This document shows, piece by piece, positions 1 to 5,357 of a DNA stretch of 5,506 nucleotides (positions within the stretch are counted from its first letter, which is position 1; each line of letters starts with the position of its first letter). The notes under the pieces were generated by a model. That model made no database searches. It saw only the letters and a list, made by a program, of their open reading frames with translations, and was not told the origin of the DNA. Origin of the DNA: Clostridia bacterium (GTDB lineage: Bacteria > Bacillota_A > Clostridia > Oscillospirales > CAG-272). The stretch is taken from contig JAFXNX010000229.1 in the NCBI GenBank assembly GCA_017529175.1, positions 1-5,506 of the forward strand. The letters run 5' to 3'. The translations under genes were made by a program, and so were the position numbers.

Positions 1-374
1 CCGGAGAGGGAGAGGCGTTCGTCAACTATCCCGATTTTGAGAGCCGCGATCCGATGATCCCTTATTTCGTATCGGAGTTCGGCGGAACGTTCTGGGACCC
101 CAAAGAAGCTGACGGCGAAGGCGAAGATCAGAATACCTCGTGGGGCTACGGCAAGCGTCCCGACTCGAGAGAAGAGTTTTACGAACGCTTCGAAGGGCTC
201 GTTTCGTGCTTGCTCGACAATGAGAGAGTGTGCGGATTCTGCTACACTCAGTTCACCGACGTTATGCAGGAACAGAACGGTATTTTCCGCTTCGACAGGA
301 CGCCGAAGTTCGACGTTGATCGGCTTTACGGCATCGTTTCGCGCCGCGCGGCAATAGAAGATCAAGAGGAATGA
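1..374 (+). CDS. Glycoside hydrolase family 2 enzyme, C-terminal fragment (5' end outside window)
   Basis: The reading frame is open from the window edge (first full codon at 3) and stops with TGA at 372-374, so about 123 C-terminal residues are visible. The ATG at 54 is internal: the frame continues upstream without a stop (GEGEAFVNYPDFESRDP precedes it) and no ribosome binding site lies before it. The visible part is the end of the TIM barrel of a LacZ/GusA-type exo-beta-glycosidase. It contains VSEFGG, where the Glu is in the position of the family's catalytic nucleophile, then WGYG, and then CGFCYTQFTDVMQEQNG followed by DRTPKFD, a typical GH2 C-terminal signature. Such enzymes release beta-linked terminal sugars from glycans. 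The substrate cannot be told from this fragment, nor can export, because the N-terminus is missing. The family call is solid; specificity is unknown. Confidence 0.9.
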   Translation, partial: GEGEAFVNYPDFESRDPMIPYFVSEFGGTFWDPKEADGEGEDQNTSWGYGKRPDSREEFYERFEGLVSCLLDNERVCGFCYTQFTDVMQEQNGIFRFDRTPKFDVDRLYGIVSRRAAIEDQEE

Positions 375-400
375 CCCGCCGTTACCGCAACAATCTGATA

Positions 401-421
401 AACAAATCCGGGCGATTTGTT
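401..421. repeat. Perfect 8-bp inverted repeat after the GH2 gene (weak terminator or operator)
   Basis: AACAAATC (401-408) and GATTTGTT (414-421) are exact reverse complements around the 5-nt loop CGGGC. The stem is AT-rich and lacks a following T-run, so it is at best a weak intrinsic terminator for the GH2 gene. It sits 11-34 nt upstream of the extended -10 box at 432-440, so it overlaps the expected -35 region. A regulator-binding site for the next gene is therefore an equally good reading. The repeat is seen directly; both roles are inference. Confidence 0.4.
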
Positions 422-431
422 CATAATTGTC

Positions 432-440
432 TGTTATAAT
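432..440 (+). promoter_or_regulatory. Probable extended -10 promoter for the M23 peptidase gene
   Basis: TGTTATAAT contains a perfect TATAAT (435-440) with the TGn extension (432-434). No good -35 hexamer lies 16-18 nt upstream: the best-looking TTGTTC (417-422) is only 12 nt away. The extended -10 may compensate. Transcription would start near 447 and give a ~64-nt leader containing the Shine-Dalgarno sequence and the small hairpin before the start codon. Confidence 0.45.
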
Positions 441-474
441 TTTAGGCAAGAATCGAAATTCATCATCTCATTGA

Positions 475-510
475 AAGGAGGCGCGCGAAGATAAGCGCGG
501 GCATATTGAA
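475..510 (+). promoter_or_regulatory. Shine-Dalgarno site separated from the start codon by a GC hairpin
   Basis: AAGGAGG (475-481) is an almost perfect Shine-Dalgarno sequence but ends 29 nt before the ATG at 511, too far for normal initiation. Between them CGCGC (482-486) pairs with GCGCG (495-499) around an 8-nt loop. Folding this hairpin removes 18 nt and leaves an effective spacing of about 11 nt. No ATG, GTG or TTG lies at normal distance from the Shine-Dalgarno, and nothing resembling one lies next to the ATG. This pairing is the simplest way to explain the start. Confidence 0.6.
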
Positions 511-1716
511 ATGAAAAAATTAATTGCGGCAGCTTTCATACTTGTATCTATCTGTGTCCTTGCGATCACGTCGCACGCCGCCGAAAATGATGATTATATA
601 GGCAAGTGCGAGTGTGCGATATCGGTCGACGACGCCGGCGACTCCGCAAAGGTCGAAAAGATCGACGCCGCCGCTACGGAAGTCATGAGCGGAACGTCTC
701 CCGAGAACACGTCATACTTCTCCGGCACAACACGACGCCGCAGTATTCCCGACGGATATTACACGGTTTCCGAAACGTCGACCGAAATGTGCTTCAACGT
801 CGCCGCGGACGGCGCCGACAACGACTACGAGGGGATCCCGCTTACAGTATGGGAGAACACGGAAGACGTAACTCAGCGTTTCAGATTCGTTATGAACGAA
901 GACGGAAGTTTCACCTTCTTCGCCGCCTGCAGTAAAGGCGGATACAGCAGAGCCGTAGGTTATGACGCCGACGCGGACCGCCTCGGGCTCTACAGTCCGG
1001 AGGACGAGCGCATCGCATCGTTCTTCATTAAGAAATCGTCGGGCGGAAACGGAATGAAATACATAGTCCTCTCGACAGATGAAACGAAATATCTCGCCAT
1101 CCCGAAGGATCCCGTAAATGCGGATCCCGCCGTGATATGTTCCTTCGACGACGAGCACCTGTTCGAGTGGAAGATCGCCAACTGGGGGGACGGGGCGTCC
1201 TCCGGCGACGAGCTTGCTCTCTACCCCGCAAACATACTGAAAGTAACTCAAGGACCGTTCGGAGAATTCTCTCATCAGAATCAGAACGCCATAGATATGC
1301 AGGTCAACGACGGCGACTCGATCGTCGCACCGTTCACGTGCCGCGTCACCGCTGTCAACGAGGAGAGCGGAAACGTGGTCTGGGTCGAGAGCTTGTCCAA
1401 AGTGATCTATGCCGACGGCTCTTACGACTATATGACCTGCCTCTTCATGCACGACGACGATATCAGCGACATCTACGTCGGTGAGATCATCCTGCAGGGA
1501 CAGCCGTTTTACGATATGGGTACCGCGGGATACGCGGAAGGCAAACACTGCCACATCTCCTGTTTCAGAGGCAAGTATTCCGAATCAATGAAGATCGAAT
1601 GTGAAGAGGGCGACGCAAACGCGGTGTTACCCTATGACGCATTCTTCCTTCCGAAGGACATAACGATGTACCTCGACGAGGATCTTCCGTGGATCTATGA
1701 GCCGGAAAGAAACTGA
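511..1716 (+). CDS. Secreted protein: ricin-type beta-trefoil-like region plus M23 metallopeptidase domain
   Basis: Residues 1-23 form a Sec signal peptide (MKK, hydrophobic core, SHA just before the likely cleavage site), followed by an acidic linker to about residue 80. Residues ~81-222 carry three weak beta-trefoil-style repeats (DGYYTVSETS...QRFRF; ...SFFIKK; ...FEWKI), like ricin-type carbohydrate-binding domains. The C-terminal ~150 residues look like an M23/LytM endopeptidase: VTQGPFGEFSH, AIDM, then GTAGYAEGKHCHIS. The expected zinc ligands are H255, D262 and H348, with H346 as the catalytic His of the HxH motif. The spacing from H255 to D262 is six residues instead of the usual three, seen in some family members. 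M23 enzymes cut peptidoglycan cross-bridges; here the lectin-like part may target the enzyme to wall or host glycans (inference). ATG 511 is chosen because it starts the signal peptide. It follows a GH2 gene on the same strand but has its own promoter and terminator. Confidence 0.82.
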   Translation: MKKLIAAAFILVSICVLAITSHAAENDDYIGKCECAISVDDAGDSAKVEKIDAAATEVMSGTSPENTSYFSGTTRRRSIPDGYYTVSETSTEMCFNVAADGADNDYEGIPLTVWENTEDVTQRFRFVMNEDGSFTFFAACSKGGYSRAVGYDADADRLGLYSPEDERIASFFIKKSSGGNGMKYIVLSTDETKYLAIPKDPVNADPAVICSFDDEHLFEWKIANWGDGASSGDELALYPANILKVTQGPFGEFSHQNQNAIDMQVNDGDSIVAPFTCRVTAVNEESGNVVWVESLSKVIYADGSYDYMTCLFMHDDDISDIYVGEIILQGQPFYDMGTAGYAEGKHCHISCFRGKYSESMKIECEEGDANAVLPYDAFFLPKDITMYLDEDLPWIYEPERN

Positions 1717-1739
1717 ATGCAAACCGCATATAACCGATC

Positions 1740-1775
1740 AGCGGGAACGGTAATATCCACCGTTCCCGCTTTTTC
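1740..1775 (+). terminator. Rho-independent terminator of the M23 peptidase gene
   Basis: AGCGGGAACGG (1740-1750) pairs perfectly with CCGTTCCCGCT (1760-1770) around a 9-nt loop, an 11-bp GC-rich stem followed by TTTT (1771-1774). It lies 24 nt after the TGA stop and separates this gene from the tRNA promoter. Confidence 0.9.
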
Positions 1776-1795
1776 GAAAAAAAGCAAAAAAACTG

Positions 1796-1824
1796 TTGAC
1801 ACAATAAAAAAAGTGATGTATACT
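1796..1824 (+). promoter_or_regulatory. Strong sigma-A-type promoter of tRNA-Thr
   Basis: TTGACA (1796-1801, perfect -35) and TATACT (1819-1824, five of six consensus bases) are separated by exactly 17 nt. Transcription would start near 1831, a few bases before the mature tRNA 5' end at 1835, as expected for a highly expressed single tRNA gene. Confidence 0.9.
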
Positions 1825-1834
1825 ATTTAAGCAC

Positions 1835-1910
1835 GCTGATATGGCTCAGTTGGTAGAGCAGTTGATTCGTAATCAACAGGTCGTCGGTTCGAGTCCGACT
1901 ATCAGCTCCA
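1835..1910 (+). tRNA. tRNA-Thr, anticodon CGT
   Basis: A complete 76-nt cloverleaf can be drawn. The acceptor stem is GCTGATA/TATCAGC (7 bp), and the D stem GCTC/GAGC encloses loop AGTTGGTA. The anticodon stem GTTGA/TCAAC encloses loop TTCGTAA, giving anticodon CGT (reads ACG, threonine). The variable region is AGGTC, and the T stem GTCGG/CCGAC encloses TTCGAGT. The discriminator base is T1907 and the CCA end (1908-1910) is encoded. The GCTGATATGGCTCAG start resembles bacterial tRNA-Thr. There are no mismatches in the stems, so the gene should be functional. It is a single gene with its own promoter and terminator. Confidence 0.97.
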
Positions 1911-1954
1911 GAAAAAAAGCACTGCTTCTCGCAGTGCTTTTTTTCTGGAGCTGA
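1902..1954. repeat. Perfect 24-bp palindrome that includes the tRNA 3' end
   Basis: Bases 1902-1925 are the exact reverse complement of 1931-1954, around the 5-nt centre TTCTC. The left arm begins with the last nine bases of tRNA-Thr (TCAGCTCCA). The right arm therefore carries an inverted copy of the tRNA 3' end (CTGGAGCTGA, 1945-1954) beyond the T-run. A terminator needs only the inner 14 bp; the outer 10 bp are extra. Confidence 0.9.
1912..1944. terminator. Bidirectional terminator between tRNA-Thr and the minus-strand operon
   Basis: GCACTGC (1919-1925) pairs with GCAGTGC (1931-1937) around loop TTCTC. A run of seven A (1912-1918) precedes it and seven T (1938-1944) follow it. Either strand therefore gives a GC stem followed by a U-run, so it can end both the tRNA transcript and the convergent operon arriving from the right. 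The perfect pairing continues outwards into the tRNA 3' end (see the 1902-1954 repeat). Confidence 0.92.
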
Positions 1955-2131
1955 ACGATGTGTTCCGCTTCCGCGGAACGTGATGTGTTCTCCGAACGTG
2001 ATGCGCACTTCGTGCGTGATGTTTGCCTTCGGCAAGTGAAAAGGAACACATCACATCACTTTACGGCATCGCCGCAAAACATCACTGCGGCGAAGCCGTA
2101 ACATCACTTGCCGCGAAGCGGCAAACATCAC
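1955..2131. repeat. Array of short hairpins joined by GTGATG / CATCAC spacers
   Basis: At least seven small inverted repeats lie nearly back to back. They are GTTCCGC/GCGGAAC (1962-1979), GTTC/GAAC (1987-1997), CGCAC/GTGCG (2004-2016), TTGCC/GGCAA (2023-2035), the CGGC/GCCG cores at 2061-2076 and 2086-2101, and TTGCCGC/GCGGCAA (2108-2124). Stem sequences differ, while loops are mostly TTC on the left and GAA on the right. The spacer is constant: GTGATG at 1980, 1998 and 2016, then its reverse complement CATCAC at 2049, 2054, 2080, 2102 and 2126. The left five units point one way and the right two the other. No protein-coding gene is credible here. The array forms the 3' untranslated region of the minus-strand operon and ends inside its last stop codon. 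It is probably a family of dispersed palindromic repeats; function unknown. Confidence 0.85.
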
Positions 2132-2460
2132 TCTTCCTCCGCACCGTCCGCCTCACCGGAGAAGAGTTCTTCGACGATATCACGCGCGCGGTCGAGATCT
2201 TTATATTTGACGTAGAAAATGACCCTCTCGAACATAGACCCCAGCTTCGCCGTTATCCCCGCGCCGTAAACGTTGCGGCACAGGTGCGGGATACCGTTAT
2301 TGTCAAGAACGTCGGCGAGTACTTCGCTCCATATCTGTTCCTTCTCGCAGAGCATACAGACGTCGTCAGCTTCCGGCGGCGCTTTTTTCTTTCCGCCGCA
2401 AAAGGGGCAGCGCACGTCGCCGTCAAAAACTATTTTGCACTCGCCGCAGTAAAGTTTCAT
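2128..2460 (-). CDS. Small zinc-ribbon protein with DUF2007-like C-terminal domain
   Basis: This is a 110-residue cytoplasmic protein. The N-terminus has a four-Cys zinc ribbon: C5-GE-C8 and C18-PF-C21-GG. A further CxxC pair (C35, C38) lies just before the second domain. Residues ~42-100 (IWSEVLADVLDNNGIPHLCRN ... VIFYVKYKDLDRARDIVEEL) match the pattern of DUF2007, a small ferredoxin-like fold proposed to act in signalling; no reaction is known. The tail is acidic. I choose ATG 2460 because AGGAG lies 6 nt upstream (2467-2471); an in-frame TTG at 2490 would add ten residues but has no such site and would overlap the previous stop. It is the last gene of the minus-strand cluster, 26 nt after the 322-aa lipoprotein gene. 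Its TGA stop (2130-2128) is part of the spacer motif of the hairpin array. Confidence 0.85.
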   Translation of the reverse strand: MKLYCGECKIVFDGDVRCPFCGGKKKAPPEADDVCMLCEKEQIWSEVLADVLDNNGIPHLCRNVYGAGITAKLGSMFERVIFYVKYKDLDRARDIVEELFSGEADGAEEE

Positions 2461-2471
2461 TTTCTTCTCCT
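2461..2471 (-). promoter_or_regulatory. Ribosome binding site that fixes the start of the zinc-ribbon gene
   Basis: Read on the minus strand, AAGGAGAAGAAA directly precedes ATG 2460: AGGAG (2471-2467) with a 6-nt spacing. This supports ATG 2460 over the upstream TTG at 2490. Confidence 0.8.
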
Positions 2472-2486
2472 TTGAACGTCGGGCAT

Positions 2487-3455
2487 TCAACTCTGCGGAA
2501 CGAATTTGAAGAACTGTCCCGCGATATTGAGATATACCGTCTGATCGGTATCGTAACCCGAGATATGTATTATTCTTTCGCTTCCCGCGGAGATCGAGAT
2601 AGGATATACCTGTGCTATATAACCGTCCGATCCCGCATCGACGCCCTTTGTCTCTATAAACGCGTCAAGCACGGATTTTTCGTCTCCGGTCCTGTAGAAA
2701 AGAAATCCGAAAGCCGCCTCCTCATCCGTACCGTTTCCGATGCAGATGACCGTATCGTCCGCCGAGCGGTCGATATATTTATCCCGTAGTTCTTCCGGCG
2801 CGTCCGTTCCGCGCTTGAGAAGCGTCAGAACAAGCCCGCCTCCGATCTCATACGATGCTCCGATCTCAAGCTCTGTTTTTTCCGGATACAGACGCGAGCC
2901 GGAGGCGCTCACGTCAACTGCGAAAACATATTCCTCCCCGGACAGCGTGCACCTCATTCTGATAGACTCCGCGTCCTTTGCTTTTCCGGGAAGCTCAGAA
3001 TACAAGTGGTAACGCGCAGCCTCGCCAGCTCTTACGGGATCCTCCGTAAAACCGGTGGATAAATAATCCTCCCGAATGAATTTGAGCGGATATGTTTCAC
3101 CTTCAAATTCCACGGATCCGTCCGCCACGGCGTAATCGTCATCCGTTTCGTTTTTCAGGAATATGCAAAGATCCGCAAAAAGCATGCTTGAATTATAAGG
3201 AGATTTCTTTACGTCGTAAATATTGTCTCTGTCGGCGGGAAGAAGGTTTTCTCGAAGCACGCAGTATTCGGCAGTCATGTGATCGTTTAACGCAAGATGA
3301 TCCGTCAGCCTTATGGCAGTATCCTCGTCGTCTGCGACGGAAGTATCGACAGGATCAAATTTCAAACCGTCGGTATCGTCACTGCCGCACGATGCGATGA
3401 AGAGGGTTGAGATCATAAAAAGCGTCATTATTATACAAGCAATGCGTTTTTTCAT
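2487..3455 (-). CDS. Predicted lipoprotein of unknown function (322 aa)
   Basis: I do not recognise the family. The N-terminus is a clear lipoprotein signal: MKKR, a hydrophobic stretch, and the lipobox I-A-S-C with the lipidated Cys at residue 23, followed by an acidic low-complexity linker (~24-48). The rest looks beta-rich and could be two domains. About residues 50-185 include MLFADLCIFLKNETDDDYAV and a strand-rich part ending EEYVFAVDV. About 195-320 run from ELEIGASYEIGGGLVLTLLKRG to VYLNIAGQFFKFV. The alternation of hydrophobic strands with DD/GT turns suggests immunoglobulin-like or DUF4352-like sandwiches, but that is only an impression. The start is supported by GGAG (3466-3463) 7 nt before ATG. 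It lies 35 nt after the CapA-family gene and 26 nt before the zinc-ribbon gene, so it is probably co-transcribed and sits on the outer face of the membrane. Confidence 0.85.
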   Translation of the reverse strand: MKKRIACIIMTLFMISTLFIASCGSDDTDGLKFDPVDTSVADDEDTAIRLTDHLALNDHMTAEYCVLRENLLPADRDNIYDVKKSPYNSSMLFADLCIFLKNETDDDYAVADGSVEFEGETYPLKFIREDYLSTGFTEDPVRAGEAARYHLYSELPGKAKDAESIRMRCTLSGEEYVFAVDVSASGSRLYPEKTELEIGASYEIGGGLVLTLLKRGTDAPEELRDKYIDRSADDTVICIGNGTDEEAAFGFLFYRTGDEKSVLDAFIETKGVDAGSDGYIAQVYPISISAGSERIIHISGYDTDQTVYLNIAGQFFKFVPQS

Positions 3456-3490
3456 ATACTGTCTCCGTTTTGAAAAGACTTAATGCCCCC

Positions 3491-4762
3491 TTATCTTTCC
3501 GGCCACTTCCAGTCGTCAGTCAGAACTTTCGGGTCGATCGTCGACATAACGTAGTCTCTCAGCGTGCTGAGGTTGAACTTGTCCCATTCCTGACAGCCGT
3601 GCTCCGCGGCAAGCGCGTCGGTATAATCGACGAGGCGGTAGATCTTAACGTTTTCTCTCTTATAAAGGTCGAGCGAATCCATCACCGCCGTGTTTGCCGT
3701 GTAATGGCAGACGGACGGATCGAATACAGGGTCTTCTATTGAAACTTCTCCGGTCTCGGCGTTCTTCACGATATCGAACGTGACAGTTCCTCCGACAAGA
3801 TTCATCGACTTTATCTGCGTGTGAAGGAAATTGCCGAGAGAATATATGACGAGCGTTTTATTGCCTGAGGCGCCGTCCACCCATTTGACCGGCTGGATCG
3901 TGTGAGAGTGATGACCTATGATCGCGTCAGCTCCCGCGTCGGCGATAAGCTTTGCAAGGCGCTCCTGCTCGGACGTTACGTTGAACGTGTTTTCCTCGCC
4001 CCAGTGCATCGAGACAAGAACGCAGTCGGCAAGACTCTTTGCCTCTGCGATCTGACGAGTTATGTCGGCGTCGTTGATATACGGCACGTAAAGAGACGTG
4101 TCGGACGCGTCGAGATAATTGCCGTTCGTCCCGTACGTATAAGACAGGATCGCGATCTTTATGCCGTTTTTCTCAACTGTTCTTATCGTGTTATAGTCCG
4201 CCTCTCCCTCGTATGCGCCGACGGTGAGTACGTTCTTTGTTTTCCAGTAGTTTATCGTCGCCTTCATACCGACGCCGCAGTTGAAGTCGAGCAGGTGGTT
4301 GTTAGCAAGATTTACGATATCAAATCCGACGTCAACGAGAGCGTCTCCCGCTTCACGCGGCGCGTTGAAGCTCGGATATCCGCTCGGCGCGTAGTCCGTG
4401 TCGAGAGGACCCTCAGCGTTGATGAACGCAAGGTCCGCGGATGAGATGACGTCTTTGTAATTGTCGTACATACTCGTGAAATAGTATTCCGACGGAGCGC
4501 CGACGGACGCGGCGACAGTCATCGCGTCAAGGTACACGCACTCGTGTATTATGTTGTCGCCCGCGGCAAAGAATTTTACCACCTGTTTTGCAGGCGTGTC
4601 GGGAACTGAAGGCTCCTCTGCCGTCACCTCGTCCTTGATCGTTTCGAACGCCGGAGCGTCTCCTGTGACGCTCAATGCGGGCTCGCCGCCGTCAGCGCAT
4701 GATGAAAGAACTGTCATAAACGTCATAATTACGACGATAATACTTATTACTCTTTTTTTCAT
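3491..4762 (-). CDS. CapA-family (PGA_cap) metallophosphatase-like lipoprotein
   Basis: A lipoprotein signal (MKKRVIS..., lipobox L-S-S-C, Cys22) and a Pro/Glu-rich linker (~23-60) lead into a complete CapA/PgsA-type domain (~62-330) with a calcineurin-like metallophosphoesterase fold. Visible motifs are AAGDNIIHE (D69), NAEGPL (N115, E117), NLANNH (N154, N155, H156), SMHWGEE (H253), IIGHHSHTIQP (H284, H285, H287) and YSLGNF (308-312). All the expected metal- or phosphate-site positions appear filled, so an active enzyme is plausible. CapA in Bacillus belongs to poly-gamma-glutamate synthesis and anchoring. Many gut Clostridia carry stand-alone CapA lipoproteins whose substrate is not settled. 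No capB/capC-type gene is visible here, so I give no gene symbol. The start has GGAGG (4772-4768) 5 nt before ATG and follows the upstream gene's stop by 1 nt, indicating tight co-expression. The C-terminal ~90 residues are family-variable. Confidence 0.93.
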   Translation of the reverse strand: MKKRVISIIVVIMTFMTVLSSCADGGEPALSVTGDAPAFETIKDEVTAEEPSVPDTPAKQVVKFFAAGDNIIHECVYLDAMTVAASVGAPSEYYFTSMYDNYKDVISSADLAFINAEGPLDTDYAPSGYPSFNAPREAGDALVDVGFDIVNLANNHLLDFNCGVGMKATINYWKTKNVLTVGAYEGEADYNTIRTVEKNGIKIAILSYTYGTNGNYLDASDTSLYVPYINDADITRQIAEAKSLADCVLVSMHWGEENTFNVTSEQERLAKLIADAGADAIIGHHSHTIQPVKWVDGASGNKTLVIYSLGNFLHTQIKSMNLVGGTVTFDIVKNAETGEVSIEDPVFDPSVCHYTANTAVMDSLDLYKRENVKIYRLVDYTDALAAEHGCQEWDKFNLSTLRDYVMSTIDPKVLTDDWKWPER

Positions 4763-4763
4763 T

Positions 4764-5327
4764 TCAACCTCCGAGAGACTCTATCTCTTTCTTTGACATC
4801 TTGTAATCATAAAACTCTTCGCCCGATTTATGGAGTTTCAGAGCGCTGTGGCTCTCGTCGTTCCCGCTCGGGTACATAACAAGCTCGATATCCGCCTCGT
4901 CCGAAAACTCAACTCCGCTGAATAAGAGTCTGTAATAGCGGTATCTGCCTTCCATATCGCGGCTCGCTGTATAATCCGTGTACTCCTCTTCCGTCTCCGT
5001 GTTATAGAGCTTGAACGCAAATCCCGCCTCCGAACTCGCGCCGAGTTTCTCGTAGACGCTCTGATTGTGCTTGACCATTATCTGAAGCTCGCGCTCTTCC
5101 GGTATATAAACGAAAGAGTAGACCTGCATATACCCGTCGAACGACATCGGCTGATCGACGTCGTGAGTAAGGATCTTCTCTCCGCTGCCGTACGCTCTCT
5201 TTGCCGCCTCACTCGGAGTTATATCCGAAAAAATGCTCTTCGCATCCATTTCAAACACCCGCCAGAGAATCGCGGCGACAAACAGAACGAACAATACTAT
5301 GAATACCCAAAAAATGATTTTTTTCAT
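4764..5327 (-). CDS. Membrane-anchored protein of unknown function (187 aa), first gene of the cluster
   Basis: I do not recognise the family. MKK is followed by one long hydrophobic helix (~residues 4-22, IIFWVFIVLFVLFVAAILW) and no lipobox Cys or convincing cleavage site, so it is probably a type II (N-in) single-pass anchor. The external part (~25-187) is charged and aromatic: MQVYSFVYIPEERELQIMVK and FAFKLYNTETEEEYTDY look like beta-strands. YRYYRLLFSGVEF and ADIELVMYP continue that pattern, suggesting a small beta-sandwich. There is no catalytic motif. GGAG (5336-5333) lies 5 nt before the ATG, and a consensus promoter ends 30 nt upstream of the start. The stop is 1 nt from the CapA-family gene's start, so the two are almost certainly translated from one mRNA and may work together at the cell surface (inference). 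Confidence 0.85.
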   Translation of the reverse strand: MKKIIFWVFIVLFVLFVAAILWRVFEMDAKSIFSDITPSEAAKRAYGSGEKILTHDVDQPMSFDGYMQVYSFVYIPEERELQIMVKHNQSVYEKLGASSEAGFAFKLYNTETEEEYTDYTASRDMEGRYRYYRLLFSGVEFSDEADIELVMYPSGNDESHSALKLHKSGEEFYDYKMSKKEIESLGG

Positions 5328-5357
5328 ACGTTCTCCGAAATATGTTTATCACAGGAT

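Noticed and set aside
417..440. TTGTTC as -35 box for the TATAAT at 435
   Set aside because: The spacing is only 12 nt, too short for sigma-A promoters; the extended -10 is the better explanation.
712..1554. Long minus-strand frame (280 aa) opposite the M23 peptidase gene
   Set aside because: It is rich in Val/Arg with no domain, no ribosome binding site and no promoter, while the plus strand has a signal peptide and conserved active-site motifs. It is a shadow caused by codon bias.
1823..2035. Minus-strand 70-aa open frame containing SRTRTDDLLITNQLLYQLS
   Set aside because: This peptide is the antisense translation of the tRNA and its terminator. It is a well-known type of spurious protein in databases. 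The tRNA and palindromes explain the sequence.
1955..2131. CRISPR array
   Set aside because: The constant element is only 6 nt, the intervening pieces are 11-20 nt and self-complementary, and the orientation flips. CRISPR repeats are longer, constant and all in one direction, and no cas gene is present.
2023..2475. Plus-strand 150-aa open frame across the hairpin array
   Set aside because: Its first third is translated repeat (hairpins and CATCAC spacers), the rest is antisense to the well-supported zinc-ribbon gene, and there is no ribosome binding site.
3902..4444. Plus-strand 180-aa frame inside the CapA-family gene
   Set aside because: It is antisense to the conserved CapA motifs, has no initiation signals and no recognisable domain.
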